NCBI RefSeq assembly: GCF_900111735.1
Contig: NZ_FOHW01000036.1
Coordinates: forward strand, 1-53,246
Direction: 5' to 3'
Length of the DNA stretch: 53,246 nt
Source of the DNA: Pseudomonas graminis
GTDB lineage: Bacteria; Pseudomonadota; Gammaproteobacteria; Pseudomonadales; Pseudomonadaceae
The notes under the pieces are model-generated. The model saw nothing but the letters and a program-made list of their open reading frames with translations, had not been told where the DNA came from and searched no databases. The stretch's first letter is position 1, and every line of letters begins with the position of its first letter. A program made the translations under genes and the position numbers. Of the stretch, positions 1-8,953 are shown one piece after another.

Positions 1-98
1 GCTTTCGCGAGCAAGCTCACTCCTACAGTTGATTGTGTTCGGCCACAGAATTCCGGGGCGCACTCAGCCTCCTGTAGGAGTGAGCTTGCTCGCGAAGG
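1..98. repeat. REPIN: two inverted REP copies
   Basis: Positions 1-28 and 72-98 are near-perfect inverted copies of a REP palindrome (core TTCGCGAGCAAGCTCACTCC and its reverse complement, with one mismatch at the end) separated by about 44 bases. This paired arrangement is the REPIN form typical of Pseudomonas genomes. A third, single copy of the related GCGGGCAAGCGCGCTCCTAC version lies at 138-161. The first element may continue beyond the window edge. Confidence 0.85.
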
Positions 99-227
99 CG
101 TAAGACCAGTGATGACGGTATCGCCTGATTCGCCGATTTCGCGGGCAAGCGCGCTCCTACAATTGCCCGCGTCAGGCAGCAGATTCTCTGCGAAGTCAGT
201 TAGCCAGTGCAGGCGCGAGGTATTTAT

Positions 228-319
228 GTGGGACCGGCTTTAGCCGGGAAAGCGTCTGGTGCACACCGCGAAATTGAGAGTGCCCAAACCGGCCTCTTCC
301 CGGCTGAAGCCGGTCCCAC
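228..319. repeat. REPIN of the GGACCGGCTTYAGCCGGGAA family
   Basis: An inverted pair: 228-250 carries GGGACCGGCTTTAGCCGGGA and 297-319 carries the reverse-complement form TTCCCGGCTGAAGCCGGTCC. One mismatch separates the arms. The same family recurs at 29120-29183. The stretch 320-544 shows no other structure or gene; it holds the upstream region of the gene beginning at 545. Confidence 0.8.
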
Positions 320-544
320 TAAAACATCCCATAGCGTCCTACTGTGTGGAGTCAGGCCAACTGAAACAGCCTAGGGCGTCAAAAACCACATCACTCCGGA
401 CGAAAGGGATATAGCCCGTATAGACTGACTGCCGGTAGAATCCGTGCTCACGCCAGCGTCCGGCTTCAGGACGCACCATTTCTCGTTTTTTTCTCGCCCG
501 GCCCACTGTCCGGGCGAGTTCCTATCTGGTTGGGAGTTTGTACA

Positions 545-1012
545 TTGGCAGTAGGTAATCTGGATACCCACGCGTTATTCGTGCTCGGCGACGTGCGCGC
601 GAAGTTGGTGAAGCTGTTCCAGGCGCGATTCGTTTATGTCATCGAACAATCCCCTGAAGGCATTTACATGTCGGAGATCGACACCGAAACCGCACTGGTG
701 GTCGATGACAAGCCCGGGCTGGAACTGAAAGTGGGTGACCACTTCCGTGCCGCGGTATTGCCCAGCCGCGAAGGTGGCAAGTTCGAACTCCGTTTCCGCG
801 ACATCAAGATGACCATCTACGGCCTGGGCGAATACGCCTTTGTCGAAGTGCCGGAAGGCCACGGCATCGTGTTCAAAGAGTCCCACAGCATCTTCATGGT
901 GTTCGCCGCCCACGAGCAAATTGAGTCCGGCCTGAGCAAAGTCCTCAAAGCCGCCACCGCCAAAGCCGCCAAATGGCGCAAGGGCGAGCTGACGTTCAAA
1001 GCCAGCGAGTAA
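545..1012 (+). CDS. conserved hypothetical protein, 155 aa
   Basis: I do not recognise a named domain. The product is a soluble 155-residue protein with no signal peptide or membrane segment. It looks beta-rich up to about residue 110, followed by a helical, lysine/alanine-rich C-terminus ending in KASE. I chose the TTG at 545 because GGGAG (532-536) sits 8 bases upstream; the longer frame from the TTG at 530 lacks a ribosome binding site. The gene stands alone, convergent with the antiporter operon whose last gene ends at 1114. Codon use and composition match the neighbours, so it is probably a real resident gene of unknown function. Confidence 0.75.
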   Translation: MAVGNLDTHALFVLGDVRAKLVKLFQARFVYVIEQSPEGIYMSEIDTETALVVDDKPGLELKVGDHFRAAVLPSREGGKFELRFRDIKMTIYGLGEYAFVEVPEGHGIVFKESHSIFMVFAAHEQIESGLSKVLKAATAKAAKWRKGELTFKASE

Positions 1013-1113
1013 GAAAGCGCTTCGACACACCTGCACACGGAACGCGCCCACATCCCCCACGCCACTCGCGATGGGTGGCAGGCGTGCGTCCGGCCATCGC
1101 AAACGGCACAGCT

Positions 1114-1479
1114 TCAATGCCCCTGCTGTCTGCCGTCGCTGACCTCGGGAGGCACGTCGTCACCGGCCATGCGCTTGCGAAACAGCCCGGTACGTGCCAG
1201 CAGCAGGGTGGTCACCGGCACGGTGATAGCGAGCAGGATCGGGATCAGCCACGCGTGCAACACGGGACCGTCCTTCAGCGCCGAGAAGTAGATGATCGAC
1301 GCCAGCGCCACGCACCACGCACCCAGCGTCGAGGCCAACGCGGGCGGGTGCATGCGCTGGAAAAAGTCCTTCATGCGCAACAGGCCCAGCGCGCCGATCA
1401 GGCCGAACAGGCTGCTCAGCACCAGCAGCACGGCGGTCAGGATTTCGACCCAGAACGGCAACACCTGCAACGAATTCAT
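1114..1479 (-). CDS. mnhG: Na+/H+ (cation/proton) antiporter subunit G
   Basis: This 121-residue membrane protein is the last gene of the six-gene Mnh/Mrp/Sha/Pha operon. It has three predicted membrane helices (about residues 8-30, 45-65 and 72-92) and a polar C-terminal tail. The segment LRMKDFFQRMHPPALASTLG is characteristic of subunit G (PhaG/MrpG). Its start overlaps the end of mnhF by 4 bases (1476-1479), indicating translational coupling. In Mrp complexes the subunit is needed for assembly and for electrogenic exchange of Na+ or K+ against H+ across the inner membrane. Family assignment is firm; the transported cation cannot be read from sequence. Confidence 0.93.
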   Translation of the reverse strand: MNSLQVLPFWVEILTAVLLVLSSLFGLIGALGLLRMKDFFQRMHPPALASTLGAWCVALASIIYFSALKDGPVLHAWLIPILLAITVPVTTLLLARTGLFRKRMAGDDVPPEVSDGRQQGH

Positions 1480-1754
1480 TCGATCACCTCGCCGCGCAAC
1501 AGAAATTTGGCCAGCGCAAATGAGCCGACGAAGCCGAACAGCGCGATCAGCAGCGCCGCCTCGAAGTAGGTGTCACTGGCGTAGCGAATCCCCAGCACCA
1601 GCATCATCAGCATCGCCAGGATGTACAGGTAGTCCAGCGCCAGTACCCGGTCCTGGGCCGACGGGCCTTTGAACAGGCGAATCAGGGTCAGGACCATGGC
1701 AAGGGTGAACACCGACAACGTAAACAGAATCGCGTTGGTGAGCAGGACGCTCAT
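1476..1754 (-). CDS. mnhF: Na+/H+ (cation/proton) antiporter subunit F
   Basis: A 92-residue hydrophobic protein with three membrane helices. It carries the MrpF/PhaF signature in which a loop after helix 1 reads RLFKGPSAQDRVLALDYLY, including the conserved Asp-Arg pair, and it ends in a short cytoplasmic tail. It overlaps mnhE upstream (1751-1754) and mnhG downstream (1476-1479) by 4 bases each. It is a small subunit of the inner-membrane multisubunit cation/proton antiporter. Length and hydropathy fit the family. Confidence 0.93.
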   Translation of the reverse strand: MSVLLTNAILFTLSVFTLAMVLTLIRLFKGPSAQDRVLALDYLYILAMLMMLVLGIRYASDTYFEAALLIALFGFVGSFALAKFLLRGEVIE

Positions 1755-2239
1755 TGGAAAATCTCCATCAGTGGCCGTTCATACGTGCTTTTGAAGTGCT
1801 CGATGAAGGCCGCTTCGTCGTTCAGATCGAACACATGCATCAGCAGCACGCTGCGATCCAGCGCCAGTTCGGACCAGACCGTTCCCGGCACCACCGTGCA
1901 AATCATCGCCAGCGCGGCGAGGCCGTGGGCGTCGTGCAGGTCCAGCGGGACTTTGACGAACGCCGAGCGTGGCGGACGGCGGCCCGCGCGCAGCACGCCC
2001 CAGGCAACCGCCAGATTGGACATCACCACATCGCGACCCACCAGCAGGAACAAGCGAACAGCGACGCCGGGTTTGCGGATCCGCGCAGGTGAGGGGCGCA
2101 ACGGCGCGAAAATGTAGGGCGCAAAAAAGCCGAGCAAGGCGCCCAGCAGCAGATTGCCCGGGCTCAGCGACAGGTTGAGCAACAGCCACAACCCCCACAG
2201 TGACAGCGACAACAGTGGCGCGGGAAACAGGCGCTTCAT
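1751..2239 (-). CDS. mnhE: Na+/H+ (cation/proton) antiporter subunit E
   Basis: A 162-residue MrpE/PhaE-type subunit. Two or three hydrophobic segments occupy the N-terminal half. The C-terminal half carries family hallmarks such as AMICTVVPGTVWSELALD and the final HxFDLNDEAAFIEHFKSTYERPL block, which lies on the cytoplasmic side. The gene is fourth in the operon, with 4-base ATGA-type overlaps to both mnhD and mnhF. Subunit E is required for stable, efficient transport in studied Mrp systems but has no antiporter motif of its own. Confidence 0.93.
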   Translation of the reverse strand: MKRLFPAPLLSLSLWGLWLLLNLSLSPGNLLLGALLGFFAPYIFAPLRPSPARIRKPGVAVRLFLLVGRDVVMSNLAVAWGVLRAGRRPPRSAFVKVPLDLHDAHGLAALAMICTVVPGTVWSELALDRSVLLMHVFDLNDEAAFIEHFKSTYERPLMEIFQ

Positions 2240-3915
2240 GGCTGCACCTCCGCCGCTGCCGAAGCGGGCCCCGGGATTGGCCGCGCGGCCATCACCGAGA
2301 GCACGTATTGCTGCGGGTCATGCAGCGCCTGGGCAGTGTCCTGGGTGTAATGCAACAGCGCCTGAGCCTTGAATGTCAGCACAACAGCGCAGCCCACCAG
2401 CAAAGCGATCGGCAGGCATTCGTTGAGCCGCAGCAGGGGCGCCGCGTGTTCCTGGGGCGTCCAGAAGCGCTTGATGCCGACACGCACGAAAGCAAACAGC
2501 GACGTCAGTCCGGAAATAATCAGCAGCGCCACCAGCGTCCAGCTGGCGCCCCGAATGCTTTCGTCCTTCGCCACATCAAGGCCCAGCGGATTAAGCAGGG
2601 AACTGATCAGCGTCAGCTTGCCGAGGAAGCCCGACAGCGGCGGCATGCCGATGATCAACAGCGCGCAGGCTATGAAACTCAGGCCCAGGAACGCCATGGT
2701 CCAGGGGATGACATGGCCGACCACGGCTTTCTGCTCGTCATCCAGATTGGTCCCCGGCACGGGATGCAACGACTCCAGCGCCTTGGGCAACTGATCGGCG
2801 TCCTCGTCGAGGGCGATGTCGTTGGCCGAGCGCGAGCGTTCGATCAGCTCCGCCAGCAGGAACAGCGCACTGAGCGCCAGGGTCGAGCTGACCAGATAAA
2901 ACAGCGCGCCGGCGGTCAGGCTCGGCTGCGCAAAACCGACCGCCGAGAGCAGAATCCCCGCCGACACCAGAATGCTCAGACTGGCCATGCGCTCCAGGCG
3001 CTGGGCGGCCACCACGGAAATCGCGGCGACGGTGATCGTGGCCATGCCGCCCCAGATCAGCCAGTCCCCGCCGAAGAACGCCGAGGCGCCGGCCTGACCG
3101 GAAAACAGCAGCGTCCACAACCGCATCAGTGTGTAGAAACCCACCTTGGTCATGATCGCGAACAGTGCCGCCACCGGTGCGCTGGCGGCGGAATAGGCCG
3201 GCACCAGCCAGAAATTCAGTGGCCACATGCCGGCCTTGGCTAGAAAGGCCACCGCCAGAATGGCCGCGCCTGCGTGCAGCAAGCCCAAGTCACCCTCCGG
3301 CACCTGAGGGATCTTTATCGCCAGGTCCGCGAGGTTCAGGGTGCCGGTGACGCCATAAATCAGCGCCGCGCCGATCAGAAACAGCGACGACGCCAGCAAG
3401 TTGATGGTGATGTAGTGCAAACCTGCCGACACGCGCGCGCGTCCCGAGCCGTGCAGCATCAGGCCGTAGGACGCGGCCAGCAGCACCTCGAAGAATACGA
3501 ACAGGTTGAAAAGGTCGGCGGTGAGAAACGCGCCATACAACCCCATCAGCTGGATCTGAAACAGGGCGTGGAAACTGGCCCCCGCGCGATCCCAGCGCGC
3601 CAGGGCGAAGAGCAGGGCGCAGAAGGCGACGATGCCGGTCAGCACCAGCATTAGCGCCGACAGGTGATCGACCACCAGCACGATGCCGAACGGTGCCTCC
3701 CAGTTGCCCGGCAGGTACACACCGATGGAGCCAGTGGTGCCGGTTTTCTGTACCCACATCATCAGCGTGATGGCGATCGCCAGACCGAGCCCGGTGGAGA
3801 AGAGGTTGATCCGCGCTTTCAGCGGGCGGTGTTTCTCGCCGAGCCACAGCATCAGCGCCGCGGTCAGCACCGGCAGCAGGATCGGCGCGACGATCAGTTG
3901 ATTCATCACACTCAT
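2236..3915 (-). CDS. mnhD: Na+/H+ (cation/proton) antiporter subunit D
   Basis: A 559-residue, roughly 14-helix protein of the NuoM/NuoN/MrpD family, homologous to proton-pumping subunits of complex I. Visible motifs include FVFFEVLLAASYGLML with the membrane-embedded Glu of helix 5, and KAGMWPLNFWLVPAYSAA with the broken-helix Lys/Pro region. The segment around residues 350-400 contains an acidic loop (ALDEDADQLPKALESLHPV) seen in proteobacterial PhaD proteins. It overlaps mnhC (3912-3915) and mnhE (2236-2239) by 4 bases. It is likely one of the two ion-translocating subunits of the complex. Confidence 0.95.
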   Translation of the reverse strand: MSVMNQLIVAPILLPVLTAALMLWLGEKHRPLKARINLFSTGLGLAIAITLMMWVQKTGTTGSIGVYLPGNWEAPFGIVLVVDHLSALMLVLTGIVAFCALLFALARWDRAGASFHALFQIQLMGLYGAFLTADLFNLFVFFEVLLAASYGLMLHGSGRARVSAGLHYITINLLASSLFLIGAALIYGVTGTLNLADLAIKIPQVPEGDLGLLHAGAAILAVAFLAKAGMWPLNFWLVPAYSAASAPVAALFAIMTKVGFYTLMRLWTLLFSGQAGASAFFGGDWLIWGGMATITVAAISVVAAQRLERMASLSILVSAGILLSAVGFAQPSLTAGALFYLVSSTLALSALFLLAELIERSRSANDIALDEDADQLPKALESLHPVPGTNLDDEQKAVVGHVIPWTMAFLGLSFIACALLIIGMPPLSGFLGKLTLISSLLNPLGLDVAKDESIRGASWTLVALLIISGLTSLFAFVRVGIKRFWTPQEHAAPLLRLNECLPIALLVGCAVVLTFKAQALLHYTQDTAQALHDPQQYVLSVMAARPIPGPASAAAEVQP

Positions 3916-4256
3916 TCACCCAGCTCCCGACCGTCGACGTGGTCGTTGCCGGTCAGACCGCGCGACGCCAGCAGCACCACCAGAAACAGCGCGGTCATGG
4001 CGAAACTGATGACGATGGCTGTCAGCACCAGCGCCTGGGGCAGGGGATCGGTGTAATTGAGCAGGTCCTGGGGCACGCCGTCCTTGATGATCGGCTCTTT
4101 GCCGATGAACAGGCTGCCCATGCTGAAGATGAACAGATTGACGCCGTAGGACAGCAGGCACAGGCCCATCACGACCTGAAAGGTTCGTGGACGCAGGATC
4201 AGCCACACGCCGGAGGCGGCAAGCACGCCGATGGCAATGGCGATGACTTCTTCCAT
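3912..4256 (-). CDS. mnhC: Na+/H+ (cation/proton) antiporter subunit C
   Basis: A 114-residue homologue of NuoK. It has three membrane helices and the conserved segment FQVVMGLCLLSYGVNLFIFS. The following loop DPLPQALVLTAIVISFAMTA is the classic MrpC/NuoK signature. The first base of its start coincides with the last base of mnhA (4256), so translation is coupled. It is a core membrane subunit of the antiporter, linking the A and D subunits by analogy with complex I. Confidence 0.95.
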   Translation of the reverse strand: MEEVIAIAIGVLAASGVWLILRPRTFQVVMGLCLLSYGVNLFIFSMGSLFIGKEPIIKDGVPQDLLNYTDPLPQALVLTAIVISFAMTALFLVVLLASRGLTGNDHVDGRELGE

Positions 4257-7198
4257 CAGATGGCTCCTTGTGAAATCGGGCTGTCGGCCGGGACCGGTTC
4301 AATGGGCTGCGGCAGCGAGGTCGGGCGATGGCTGCGCACCGACTGGTGAGCAAGCGCGGTGAGGATCAGCAGGGTCGAGCCGACCACCACCGCGTACACG
4401 CCGATGTCGAAAAACAGCGCGCTGGCGATGTGCAGGTCGCCCAGGATCGGCAGGACCACGTGCGCGGTGTGGGTGGTCATGAACGGATAGCCCAGGGCCA
4501 TCGAGCCCAGCCCCGTGGCCAGCGCGAAGAACAGCCCGGTGCCCATCCAGCGCAACGGCCGCAGGCTCATGTTGGCCTCGACCCATTGGGTGCCAGCGAC
4601 CATGTATTGCAGGATGAACGCCACCGACATCACCAGCCCGGCAACGAAACCGCCACCCGGCTGGTTATGCCCGCGCATGAACAGGTGCATCGAGACCACG
4701 AAGGCCACCGGCAACAGCAGGCGCACCAGCACCGCCGGCACCATCATGAAGCCCAGCGCGGTATCGGCGGCATGACGCGGATTCACCAGGTCGGTGACCA
4801 CGTCGCGGGCCAGCAAGCGCTGTTGCGCCGGCAGAGCGATGCTTTCTTTCGGCGGACGGAACCGACGCAGCAGGGCGAAGACCGTCAGCGCCACCACGGC
4901 CAGCACGGTGATTTCGCCAAAGGTGTCGAAGCCACGGAAGTCCACGAGCATGACGTTGACCGCGTTGGTGCCGCCGCCCTGGGCCAGGGCGCGGCTCAGG
5001 TAGAACTCGGAAATGGTGTTCGGCGTCGGCCGCGTCAGCATCGCGTAGGACAGCACTGCCATGCCGCCGCCCACCGCCACGGCGAGGACGAAATCGCGGA
5101 TCCGCCGCACCTTGGCCCGGCGTCGCGCCTGGGACGGTGGCGGCACGTTTTCGTTGCGTCGCGGCAGCCAGCGCAGGCCGAGCAGGATCAACACCGTGGT
5201 GACGACTTCCACCGCCAGTTGGGTCAGTGCCAGGTCCGGCGCGGAGAACCAGACGAAGGTCACGCAGGTCATCAGCCCGCAGACGCTGACCATGGTCACG
5301 GCCGCCAGACGGTGGTACTTGGCCTGCCACGCGGCGCCGATCGCGCAGGCAATGGCGATCAGCCAGAGCATCACGAATACGCCGGAACCTGGAATCTTCG
5401 GTCGATCGCCCCAGCTCAGCCCGCTCTCGTACATCGGCACGAAGCCGGCGACCAGTGCCGCCAGCACCATCAGAAACAGCTGCGCCTGCAGGCGACGGGT
5501 CGTCAGCAGCCGCTCCAGTCGCCGCGCGCCGCGCATCTTCAGCACCAGCACGCGCTCGAACATGCGCTTGCCGTTCAGGCGCCACATCAGCGGCGGGCCA
5601 TTGACCTGTTTGCGCTTGATCGGGCCGCGCAGCAGCAGGTACAGAACGATGCCGGCGGCCATGGCGATCAGGCTCATGATCATCGGCGCGTTGAGTCCGT
5701 GCCAGATCGCCAGGCTGTATTCGGGGAGCTCACCGCCCACCACCGGTTGCGCCGCGGCGGCCAGCAATGGGCCGACGGAGTGTGTGGGAAAAATGCCGAC
5801 GATCAGGCAGGCCAGCACTAGCAATTCCACCGGCAGGCGCATCCAGCGCGGCGGTTCGTGGGGTGTATGGGGCAGGCGCGTGGCTTTCGGGCCGAAGAAC
5901 ACATCGACGGTGAAGCGCAGGGAATACGCCACGCTGAAGATCCCGGCGATTGTGGCGATCACTGGCAGAGCGATTTCCACCCAGTCGGTGGAGGTGATGA
6001 ACACCGTTTCTGCAAAGAACATTTCCTTGGACAGGAAGCCATTGAGCAGCGGCACCCCGGCCATTGACGCGCTGGCGACCATCGCCAGCGTCGCGGTGTA
6101 GGGCATCAGCTTGATCAGCCCGCTGAGTTTGCGGATGTCGCGGGTACCGCTTTCGTGGTCGATGATCCCCGCCGCCATGAACAGCGAGGCCTTGAATGTG
6201 GCGTGGTTGAGGATGTGAAACACCGCCGCAACGGCGGCCAGCGGACTGTTAAGGCCCAGCAGCAGGGTGATCAACCCCAAGTGGCTGATGGTGGAATAGG
6301 CCAGCAGGCCCTTAAGGTCATTTTGAAACATCGCCGAATAGGCGCCGATCACCAGCGTGGCGGCCCCTGCGCCGCTGACGATCCAGAACCACTGCTCACT
6401 GCCTGACAGCGACGGCCACAGGCGTGCGAGCAGGAACACCCCGGCCTTGACCATGGTCGCCGAGTGCAGATAGGCCGATACCGGCGTCGGTGCCGCCATG
6501 GCGTGAGGCAGCCAGAAATGGAAAGGGAATTGCGCGCTCTTGCTGAGTGCGCCGATCAGGATCAGCGTCAGCAGCACGGGGTACAGCGCGTGGGCGCGAA
6601 TCGCATCGCCCGAGGCCAGCACGCGGTCCAGGTCGTAGCTGCCGACGACGTGCCCGAGCAGCATCATCCCGACCAGCAGCGCGAGGCCTCCCGCGCCGGT
6701 CACCATCAGCGCCATGTAAGCGCCGCGTCGAGCGTCGGCGCGGTGGTGCCAGTAGCCGATCAGCAGGAACGAGAAGACACTGGTCAGCTCCCAGAAAAAC
6801 ACGATTTGAATGAGGTTGCCGGACATGACCAGTCCGAGCATGGCGCCCATGAACGCCAGAAAGAACGAGAAGAAGCGCGGCACCGGGTCGTCCGGCGACA
6901 TGTAATAACGCGCATACAGCGACACCAGCGCGCCGATTCCCAGCACCAGCATCGAGAACAGCCAGGCAAAACCGTCCAGGCGCAGGACGAAGTTCAGGCC
7001 CAGGCTGGGCAGCCAGAAAATCTCTTCTCTGATGACCCCGCCGTTGGCGATCTGCGGATACCACAGTGCGACCTGCACCGCGCCGATTAAAGCGATCAGG
7101 CCTGCGAGGATGGATTCACTGTTGCGTGCGTTGTGCGGCAAAAGCGCCGCCAGACAGCCGCCGATGAAAGGCAGAAGCAGTAGAACTATCAGGGACAT
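4256..7198 (-). CDS. mnhA: fused Na+/H+ antiporter subunits A and B
   Basis: This 980-residue first gene of the operon fuses MrpA and MrpB, the form seen in Pha/Sha group-2 operons of Pseudomonas and rhizobia. Residues 1 to about 500 are NuoL-like, with FFWELTSVFSFLLIGYW (membrane Glu) and HFWLPHAMAAPTPVSAYLH plus a following membrane Lys. The MrpA C-terminal extension follows, including NAVNVMLVDFRGFDTFGEI near residue 755. The last ~180 residues are MrpB-like, with RGHNQPGGGFVAGL. The ATG at 7198 is kept because it gives an immediate hydrophobic N-terminus. No strong ribosome binding site is visible. A sigma70-like promoter sits at 7229-7257. P. aeruginosa shaA has the same architecture. 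Confidence 0.95.
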   Translation of the reverse strand: MSLIVLLLLPFIGGCLAALLPHNARNSESILAGLIALIGAVQVALWYPQIANGGVIREEIFWLPSLGLNFVLRLDGFAWLFSMLVLGIGALVSLYARYYMSPDDPVPRFFSFFLAFMGAMLGLVMSGNLIQIVFFWELTSVFSFLLIGYWHHRADARRGAYMALMVTGAGGLALLVGMMLLGHVVGSYDLDRVLASGDAIRAHALYPVLLTLILIGALSKSAQFPFHFWLPHAMAAPTPVSAYLHSATMVKAGVFLLARLWPSLSGSEQWFWIVSGAGAATLVIGAYSAMFQNDLKGLLAYSTISHLGLITLLLGLNSPLAAVAAVFHILNHATFKASLFMAAGIIDHESGTRDIRKLSGLIKLMPYTATLAMVASASMAGVPLLNGFLSKEMFFAETVFITSTDWVEIALPVIATIAGIFSVAYSLRFTVDVFFGPKATRLPHTPHEPPRWMRLPVELLVLACLIVGIFPTHSVGPLLAAAAQPVVGGELPEYSLAIWHGLNAPMIMSLIAMAAGIVLYLLLRGPIKRKQVNGPPLMWRLNGKRMFERVLVLKMRGARRLERLLTTRRLQAQLFLMVLAALVAGFVPMYESGLSWGDRPKIPGSGVFVMLWLIAIACAIGAAWQAKYHRLAAVTMVSVCGLMTCVTFVWFSAPDLALTQLAVEVVTTVLILLGLRWLPRRNENVPPPSQARRRAKVRRIRDFVLAVAVGGGMAVLSYAMLTRPTPNTISEFYLSRALAQGGGTNAVNVMLVDFRGFDTFGEITVLAVVALTVFALLRRFRPPKESIALPAQQRLLARDVVTDLVNPRHAADTALGFMMVPAVLVRLLLPVAFVVSMHLFMRGHNQPGGGFVAGLVMSVAFILQYMVAGTQWVEANMSLRPLRWMGTGLFFALATGLGSMALGYPFMTTHTAHVVLPILGDLHIASALFFDIGVYAVVVGSTLLILTALAHQSVRSHRPTSLPQPIEPVPADSPISQGAI

Positions 7199-7228
7199 AG
7201 GCTTCTAATCTGCGAAGAAATGTCAAGG

Positions 7229-7257
7229 ATCATACGTGCCGGGTCCGGGATGACCAA
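7229..7257 (-). promoter_or_regulatory. candidate sigma70 promoter of the mnh operon
   Basis: Read on the minus strand, TTGGTC (7257-7252) and TATGAT (7234-7229) are separated by exactly 17 bases and lie about 30 bases upstream of the mnhA start. The -10 matches consensus at 5 of 6 positions and the -35 at 4 of 6. No start site is known, so this is a motif-based proposal. Confidence 0.45.
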
Positions 7258-7277
7258 ACGCCAAGATGTCGCAGAAT

Positions 7278-7294
7278 CCTACAAAGTTTGTAGG
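7278..7294. promoter_or_regulatory. 17-bp palindrome between mnh operon and tusA
   Basis: CCTACAAAGTTTGTAGG is a perfect inverted repeat (8 + 1 + 8 bases). It lies just upstream of the proposed mnhA -35 box and about 115 bases from the tusA start. Its size and position suit a dimeric regulator; it has no T-tract and is not a REP element. The binding protein is unknown. Confidence 0.45.
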
Positions 7295-7407
7295 CAGCAG
7301 CGTAGTCCATGGCAATTGACACAACTTTGTTCGCCTGAAGTCCGGCTCACCGATTTGGCGTACTTCATCAATTAAGCGACAATGCCGGCCTGTTTCCGGA
7401 GCGCCCC

Positions 7408-7662
7408 ATGTCTGATTCCATTAAAAGCCCCGCCGTCGATGCCGTGCTCGACGCCACCGGCCTCAATTGCCCCGAGCCGGTCATGATGCTGCACCAGAAG
7501 GTGCGTGACCTGCACCCTGGCGGCCTGCTCAAGGTGATCGCCACCGATCCGTCGACCCAGCGGGATATCCCGAAATTCTGTGTGTTCCTCGGCCACGAAC
7601 TGGTGGACAAACAGGCGGGCGACGGCGAGTTCCTGTACTGGATCCGCAAGAAGCTCGACTGA
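7408..7662 (+). CDS. tusA: sulfurtransferase TusA
   Basis: An 84-residue cytoplasmic SirA/TusA-family protein with the persulfide-carrying Cys in LNCPEPVMMLHQKVRDL near residue 22. TusA receives sulfur from IscS and passes it to the TusBCD/E relay for mnm5s2U34 modification of tRNA, and affects sulfur flow to molybdenum cofactor and Fe-S clusters. GGAG lies 6 bases upstream of the ATG. Length matches the family. The gene is divergent from the mnh operon and 88 bases upstream of pdxB. Confidence 0.95.
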   Translation: MSDSIKSPAVDAVLDATGLNCPEPVMMLHQKVRDLHPGGLLKVIATDPSTQRDIPKFCVFLGHELVDKQAGDGEFLYWIRKKLD

Positions 7663-7750
7663 CTGGCTGCGTATCAGCTGACGCATTTCGCTTCGCGCTG
7701 GCTCGGCAGGGCGCTGGCGCCTACACTGCGGCCACTCCAGGAGCCCTCAC

Positions 7751-8899
7751 ATGCGCATAGTTGCCGACGAAAACATTCCACTGCTCGACGCCTTTTTCGC
7801 AGGCATCGGTGATATCCAGCGTTACCCGGGCCGCACACTCGACCGCGCCGCCGTCGCCGAGGCCGATATCCTGCTGGTGCGCTCGGTGACCCGGGTCGAC
7901 CGCGCCTTGCTCGAAGGCACCCCCGTACGATTCGTCGGCACCTGCACCATCGGCACCGATCACCTCGACCTCGATTACTTAAAAGAAGCCGGCATTCAAT
8001 GGTCCAGCGCCCCGGGCTGCAACGCCCGTGGCGTGGTGGACTACGTGCTGGGCAGCCTGCTGACTCTGGCGGAAATCGAAGGCGTCGAACTCGCCAGTCG
8101 CACCTATGGCGTGGTCGGGGCGGGCGAGGTCGGCGGCCGTCTGATCGAGGTCCTGCGCGGGCTTGGCTGGAACGTCCTGGTCTGCGACCCGCCGCGTCAG
8201 GCCAGCGAAGGCGGCGATTACCTCAGCCTCGACGAGATCATTGCCCGCTGCGATGTGATCAGCCTGCACACACCGCTGGATAAAACTGGCGACACGCCCA
8301 CCAAGCACCTGTTCGACCGCGCCCGCTTGCAGCAGCTCAAGCAGGGAGCCTGGCTGATCAACGCCGCGCGCGGTCCGGTGGTCGACAACACCGCCTTGCG
8401 CCAGGTGTTGCTGGAGCGCGAAGACCTGCAAGCGGTGCTGGATGTCTGGGAGCACGAGCCAGCGGTCGATGTCGAACTGGCCGAATTGTGCGTGATCGGC
8501 ACGCCCCACATCGCCGGCTACAGCCTCGACGGCCGGCAGCGCGGCACGGCGCAAATCTATCAGGCCCTGTGTGCGCACCTTGAGCAACCGGCGAGCATCC
8601 GTCTGGAAGACCTGCTGCCCAAGCCCTGGCTGGCCGAGATCACGCTGGATGCCGCCACGGACCCGGTGTGGGCGCTGAACACGATGTGTCGCGGCGTTTA
8701 CGATCCGCGCCGCGACGACGCGGATTTCCGCCGCAGTCTGGCGGGGGATGCCCAGAGCCAGCGGCTGGCCTTTGATGCCTTACGCAAACATTATCCGCCC
8801 CGTCGGGAAATCGACGGCCTGCGAGTTCGTATCAACGGTGAGTCGGCGGCCCTGCGTCAGATCGTTGAGGCCTTGGGTGCGACGGTTGTGGATGACTGA
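7751..8899 (+). CDS. pdxB: erythronate-4-phosphate dehydrogenase
   Basis: A 382-residue NAD-dependent D-2-hydroxyacid dehydrogenase of the PdxB type. It oxidises 4-phospho-erythronate in the DXP-dependent pyridoxal 5'-phosphate pathway. The Rossmann motif GVVGAGEVGGRLIEVLRGLG starts near residue 120. The catalytic Arg is in INAARGPVVDN, the Glu in DVWEHEP and the His in GTPHIAGYSLDG. The extra C-terminal dimerisation domain (about residues 290-382), which separates PdxB from other family members, is present. AGGAG lies 7 bases upstream of the ATG. An intrinsic terminator follows the stop. Confidence 0.97.
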   Translation: MRIVADENIPLLDAFFAGIGDIQRYPGRTLDRAAVAEADILLVRSVTRVDRALLEGTPVRFVGTCTIGTDHLDLDYLKEAGIQWSSAPGCNARGVVDYVLGSLLTLAEIEGVELASRTYGVVGAGEVGGRLIEVLRGLGWNVLVCDPPRQASEGGDYLSLDEIIARCDVISLHTPLDKTGDTPTKHLFDRARLQQLKQGAWLINAARGPVVDNTALRQVLLEREDLQAVLDVWEHEPAVDVELAELCVIGTPHIAGYSLDGRQRGTAQIYQALCAHLEQPASIRLEDLLPKPWLAEITLDAATDPVWALNTMCRGVYDPRRDDADFRRSLAGDAQSQRLAFDALRKHYPPRREIDGLRVRINGESAALRQIVEALGATVVDD

Positions 8900-8913
8900 T
8901 CGGCGCCCATAAA

Positions 8914-8937
8914 AAACCCGGCAACTTGGCCGGGTTT
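8914..8937 (+). terminator. intrinsic terminator after pdxB
   Basis: The arms AAACCCGGC (8914-8922) and GCCGGGTTT (8929-8937) pair perfectly around a 6-base loop, with A-rich and T-rich ends. It starts 15 bases after the pdxB stop and also lies just beyond the 3' end of the convergent gene at 8954-9130, so it can serve both strands. Confidence 0.85.
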
Positions 8938-8953
8938 CAATCAAATCTGCACA

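Noticed and set aside
371..571. 66-aa minus-strand open frame in the leftmost region
   Set aside because: No ribosome binding site or recognisable motif; it overlaps the start of the gene at 545.
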